Position numbers and translations under genes: made by a program. Shown here piece by piece: positions 6,549-9,187 of a DNA stretch of 9,187 nucleotides. Position 1 is the first letter of the stretch, and the number at the start of each line of letters is the position of its first letter. The notes beneath the pieces were generated by a model that saw only the letters and a program-made list of their open reading frames with translations, had not been told where the DNA came from and did not search any database. Origin of the DNA: Candidatus Aerophobota bacterium (lineage in GTDB: Bacteria; Aerophobota; Aerophobia; Aerophobales; B3-G15); the NCBI GenBank assembly GCA_014859225.1, contig JACUUP010000054.1, positions 1 through 9,187 on the forward strand, in the 5' to 3' direction.

Positions 6549-7847
6549 ATCCCTAAACAAAATTATATAAAGCCAGTTGGAGCAAAGAAAAAAGAGAAAG
6601 CCGTTCTGGTAGCTCTTGAGAGCAAAAAGGAAGGTGAGACGGGGTGGAGTACAGAGGATTCTTTACATGAACTTTCCCAATTAGTGCAAACGGCGGGAGG
6701 CCAGGTGCAGAGTAGGCTCATTCAGAAGCGAGAGATGCCGGATTCCGCCTTTTATATAGGGAAAGGTAAGGCAGAAGAGGTTGTGCGTATTTGCCAGCAG
6801 CTTGCTACGGATGTAGTAATATTTGACGATGATTTAACCCCCTCCCAGCAAAAAAATCTGGAAGAAAAAATCGGTGTAAAGATTGTTGACCGCACTCAGC
6901 TTATTTTAGATATATTTGCCCTGCGGGCTAACTCGGGAATGGGAAAAATTCAGGTTGAGCTTGCTCAACTGAGCTATCTGCTTCCCCGATTAACAGGAAT
7001 GGGGCTCTTGCTTTCGCGTCTTGGTGGAGGAATAGGAACTCGCGGACCGGGAGAAATGAAACTGGAGGTGGACAGAAGGAAAATTAAGGACCGTATAATA
7101 AAGTTAAAGGAAAAAATTAAACAGATAGAAAGACAACGCCATGTAATTAAGAAAAAAAGAGCTAACTGGTGGAAAATAGCTTTAATAGGATACACAAATG
7201 TTGGCAAATCCACTCTTCTTAACCGTCTGACTGAAGCAGATGTCAGAGTTGATAACAAATTATTTGCCACGCTTGACCCTACCACAAGAAAACTCACTCT
7301 TCCCAACAACCAGGTAGTGCTTCTAACTGATACTGTGGGATTTATAAACAAACTCCCCCATCATCTAATAGCGGCATTTCACGCAACTTTACAGGAAGTG
7401 GAGGAAAATGACATACTCATTAATGTTTTGGATGCTTCTCACCCTAAGGTAATGGAACAAAATGGGGCTACTTATTCAGTGCTAAAAGAGCTTAACGCAC
7501 ATGAAAAACCCATAATTAATGTTCTAAACAAAATAGACCTTGCTCAAAATCATGCTGCAGTTGAAAGAGTTAAGCGAGCCTTAAACTCACCCATCCTTAC
7601 ATCAGGTCTCACAGGATTTGGGCTTGAGGAACTTCTGAAAAAAATAGCTGCCATGATAGATGAAACTATGATAGATACAGTATTTTATTTTCCTTACCAG
7701 AGAAATGATTTAATCTCCCTTGTTTACGAGAAGGGTGAGGTAAAAGATAAAAAGTATTTAAATGATAAAGTAATTATTGAGGCAAAAGTTACACCTGTTT
7801 TAGCGGAAAAACTAATTCAGTTCAGAGACGGAAATAAAGCAAATTAG
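6549..7847 (+). CDS. hflX: HflX-type ribosome-associated GTPase, probable ATC start
   Basis: HflX is a GTPase that binds the large ribosomal subunit; in E. coli and Staphylococcus it splits stalled or hibernating ribosomes after stress. Numbering from codon 6549 gives 432 aa, close to E. coli HflX. The nucleotide-binding N-domain starts with KAVLVALES and an SLHELSQL helix (6597-6683), which must be coding. Then come the [11 protein letters not shown] linker (about 159-169), a coiled coil (about 175-205), G1 GYTNVGKST (214-222), switch [10 protein letters not shown] (239-247), G3 DTVGF (261-265) and G4 NKID (327-330). G5 reads TSG (351-353) instead of the usual SA pair. The frame is open back to a TAA at 6510, but the first ATG/GTG/TTG is GTG at 6684, which would remove 45 conserved-type residues. 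ATC at 6549, giving (M)PKQNYIKP, is my choice; a sequencing or assembly error changing ATG to ATC would explain it equally well. The gene is certain; the start is not. Confidence 0.9.
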   Translation: MPKQNYIKPVGAKKKEKAVLVALESKKEGETGWSTEDSLHELSQLVQTAGGQVQSRLIQKREMPDSAFYIGKGKAEEVVRICQQLATDVVIFDDDLTPSQQKNLEEKIGVKIVDRTQLILDIFALRANSGMGKIQVELAQLSYLLPRLTGMGLLLSRLGGGIGTRGPGEMKLEVDRRKIKDRIIKLKEKIKQIERQRHVIKKKRANWWKIALIGYTNVGKSTLLNRLTEADVRVDNKLFATLDPTTRKLTLPNNQVVLLTDTVGFINKLPHHLIAAFHATLQEVEENDILINVLDASHPKVMEQNGATYSVLKELNAHEKPIINVLNKIDLAQNHAAVERVKRALNSPILTSGLTGFGLEELLKKIAAMIDETMIDTVFYFPYQRNDLISLVYEKGEVKDKKYLNDKVIIEAKVTPVLAEKLIQFRDGNKAN

Positions 7848-7865
7848 AAAGTCTTTTTAAAATAA

Positions 7866-7870
7866 GAGGT
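7866..7870 (+). promoter_or_regulatory. Ribosome-binding site deciding the TTG start at 7876
   Basis: GAGGT ends 5 bases before TTG at 7876. No in-frame ATG occurs before the first membrane segment (the nearby ATG at 7883 is out of frame), so TTG is the likely start. Confidence 0.65.
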
Positions 7871-7875
7871 AGAGC

Positions 7876-9162
7876 TTGTTAGATGCGTGGATAATATTAA
7901 TTATTCTCATTGTATGTGTTGGGCTCTCAGCCTTTTTTTCCGGTTCGGAAATAGCTCTTTCATCCCTGGGTAAAATCACTTTAAAAAGACTGGGCAAAGA
8001 AAATCCCCACAAAAAGCATTATTTTGATGCACTCATTTCAAACCCATCTCAATGGCTAACCACAATTCTTATAGGCAACAACTTAGTCAATATAACAGCT
8101 GCCAGCCTTGCTACCGTATTAACAGAGAAGTGGATAGGAGGTGCACAGGGAAAAGTTGTAGGAATTGCAACGGGAATCACGACTTTTGTAATTCTTTTGT
8201 TTGGAGAAATTACACCTAAAAGGTACTGTCGGGAGTATGCAGAAAAAGTTTCTCTTAAGGTTATTGGGCCGATTATCTTCCTCTCTGAAGTTCTTTTGCC
8301 TGCAGTGAAAGCTTTAAACTTTCTAACGCAGGGAATCCTGGGACCGGTAGCAAGAAAAGCTCTTCCAAAATTAATTACAGAAAAAGAAATCCATACCCTT
8401 ATAGATATAGGCCAGGAAGAAGGAGCCTTAGAAGAAAAAGAAGAAGAGCTCGTTCATTCAGCTTTAGAATTTGATGAAACAATAGCCAAAGAAATTATGA
8501 CTCCCCGCACAAAAATAGTAGCTATCTCCCGGGAGGCAAGTTTAACCCAGCTGGCAAAGCTTATAAATGAAGCGGGTTATTCAAGAATTCCTGTATACGA
8601 TGGAAGATTGGATAATATAGTGGGGACAGTCTACGCGAAAGACCTTTTACCTATTGCTGATAAGTGGGATACACTGAAGGTAAAAGATATTATTCACCCC
8701 CCTATCTTTGTGCCGTACGCCATGAAGCTGAGTGAGATATTTCATCAACTGCAAAGAGAAAAGACACATCTTGCCGTAGTCGTTGATGAGTATGGGGGAG
8801 TAGCCGGTATAATTACTGTGGAGGATTTACTTGAGGAGCTGGTAGGAGAAATTGAAGACGAATATGACACAGAAACATCCGAGAGAGTGCAGTTACTTAA
8901 AGATGGCTCAGCGCTCGTGGAAGGAGATACCGACATTGATGAGATTAACGATAAACTTGAAACTTCGCTTCCCGAAAAGGCAGAATCATTTGAGTCAATT
9001 AGTGGATTTATATGTAACCACATGGGAAAAATTCCTCGCAAGGGTGAAGTAATAGAACAAAATGGGGTCAGGATAGAGGTGGTAGATGTTGATGCAAAAA
9101 GGATAAAAAAGGTTAAAATATCCCGCATGCCCCAGACAGAAGAAAAAAAACCTTCCAGTTAA
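7876..9162 (+). CDS. CNNM/CorC (HlyC/CorC) family DUF21-CBS membrane protein
   Basis: Members of this family are inner-membrane proteins linked to magnesium (sometimes cobalt) efflux or homeostasis; the old label hemolysin is misleading. The 428 aa protein has the standard three-part layout. The DUF21 membrane domain (about 5-165) has hydrophobic segments and its conserved motifs FSGSE (21-25), LIGNNLVNI (66-73) and FGEITPK (109-115), which in known CorC/CNNM structures lie at the Mg2+ site. An acidic linker helix follows (170-200). The CBS pair starts at IMTPRTKI (207-214) and includes VVVDEYGGVAGIITVEDLLEELVG (301-324), a very conserved second CBS block. The C-terminal CorC_HlyC domain (about 338-417) carries GDTDIDEINDKL. 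The TTG start is supported by GAGGT 5 bases upstream. It lies 28 bases after hflX with no terminator between, so the two are probably cotranscribed. Substrate and transport direction cannot be read from sequence. Confidence 0.92.
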   Translation: MLDAWIILIILIVCVGLSAFFSGSEIALSSLGKITLKRLGKENPHKKHYFDALISNPSQWLTTILIGNNLVNITAASLATVLTEKWIGGAQGKVVGIATGITTFVILLFGEITPKRYCREYAEKVSLKVIGPIIFLSEVLLPAVKALNFLTQGILGPVARKALPKLITEKEIHTLIDIGQEEGALEEKEEELVHSALEFDETIAKEIMTPRTKIVAISREASLTQLAKLINEAGYSRIPVYDGRLDNIVGTVYAKDLLPIADKWDTLKVKDIIHPPIFVPYAMKLSEIFHQLQREKTHLAVVVDEYGGVAGIITVEDLLEELVGEIEDEYDTETSERVQLLKDGSALVEGDTDIDEINDKLETSLPEKAESFESISGFICNHMGKIPRKGEVIEQNGVRIEVVDVDAKRIKKVKISRMPQTEEKKPSS

Positions 9163-9187
9163 CACAATAGGTAACAATAAGAAAAAA

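Noticed and set aside
6541-6570. CTG at 6541 as a start after the strong Shine-Dalgarno
   Set aside because: It is out of the HflX frame, only about 3 bases from the motif, and reaches TAA after nine codons; it would need an added frameshift.
6634-6684. Small ORF from GTG 6634 to TAG 6682 overlapping the HflX N-terminus
   Set aside because: It is 16 codons long in a region already explained by HflX coding, with no recognisable peptide.
6684-7847. GTG at 6684 as the HflX start (387 aa)
   Set aside because: It has no clear ribosome-binding site, and it would drop the in-frame [16 protein letters not shown] segment that matches the HflX N-terminal domain.
8745-9128. 127-aa Ser-rich open frame on the minus strand inside the CNNM/CorC gene
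   Set aside because: Its Ser/Thr richness is the complement of Glu/Asp and Lys codons of the plus-strand gene; it is a shadow frame.
9163-9187. Possible terminator after the last gene
   Set aside because: Only 25 bases remain and no hairpin is visible; the final A run alone is not a terminator on this strand.

Overview
The window carries eight complete protein-coding genes, all on the + strand and packed almost end to end: gatB, argF, argG, purB, lpxA, uppP, hflX and a CNNM/CorC-type (HlyC/CorC, DUF21-CBS) membrane protein. I found no RNA genes, mobile elements, CRISPR arrays or long repeats. The first gene starts 6 bases into the window. The last ends 25 bases before the window edge with no visible terminator, so the run probably continues on both sides.

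The organism is a bacterium with an outer membrane, because LpxA makes the first committed intermediate of lipid A. It uses a GatCAB amidotransferase, so it charges at least one of tRNA-Gln and tRNA-Asn by the indirect route. By eye the DNA is A+T-rich, with heavy use of AGA/AGG for arginine and ATA for isoleucine and many Lys/Glu residues. This style is common in anaerobic or thermophilic lineages and poorly studied candidate phyla. I cannot name the lineage from sequence alone.

Layout: positions 7-6502 form one translation-coupled block of six genes. Junctions alternate between 4-base start/stop overlaps (gatB/argF, argG/purB, lpxA/uppP) and 5-base gaps (argF/argG, purB/lpxA). The block mixes tRNA amidation, two steps of arginine synthesis, a purine enzyme, lipid A synthesis and undecaprenyl-phosphate recycling, so it looks like a housekeeping super-operon, not a single pathway. 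argH, which often follows argG, is absent; its position is held by purB, a member of the same lyase superfamily.

A plausible sigma-70-type promoter overlaps the last codons of uppP and would start a second unit, hflX plus the CNNM/CorC gene. The HflX reading frame clearly extends 45 codons upstream of its first ATG/GTG/TTG codon. It has a strong ribosome-binding site but no canonical start codon, and ATC at 6549 is the best candidate. This is the most unusual feature of the window. I see no novel multi-gene system; the other observations are smaller departures from the usual gene order or motifs.
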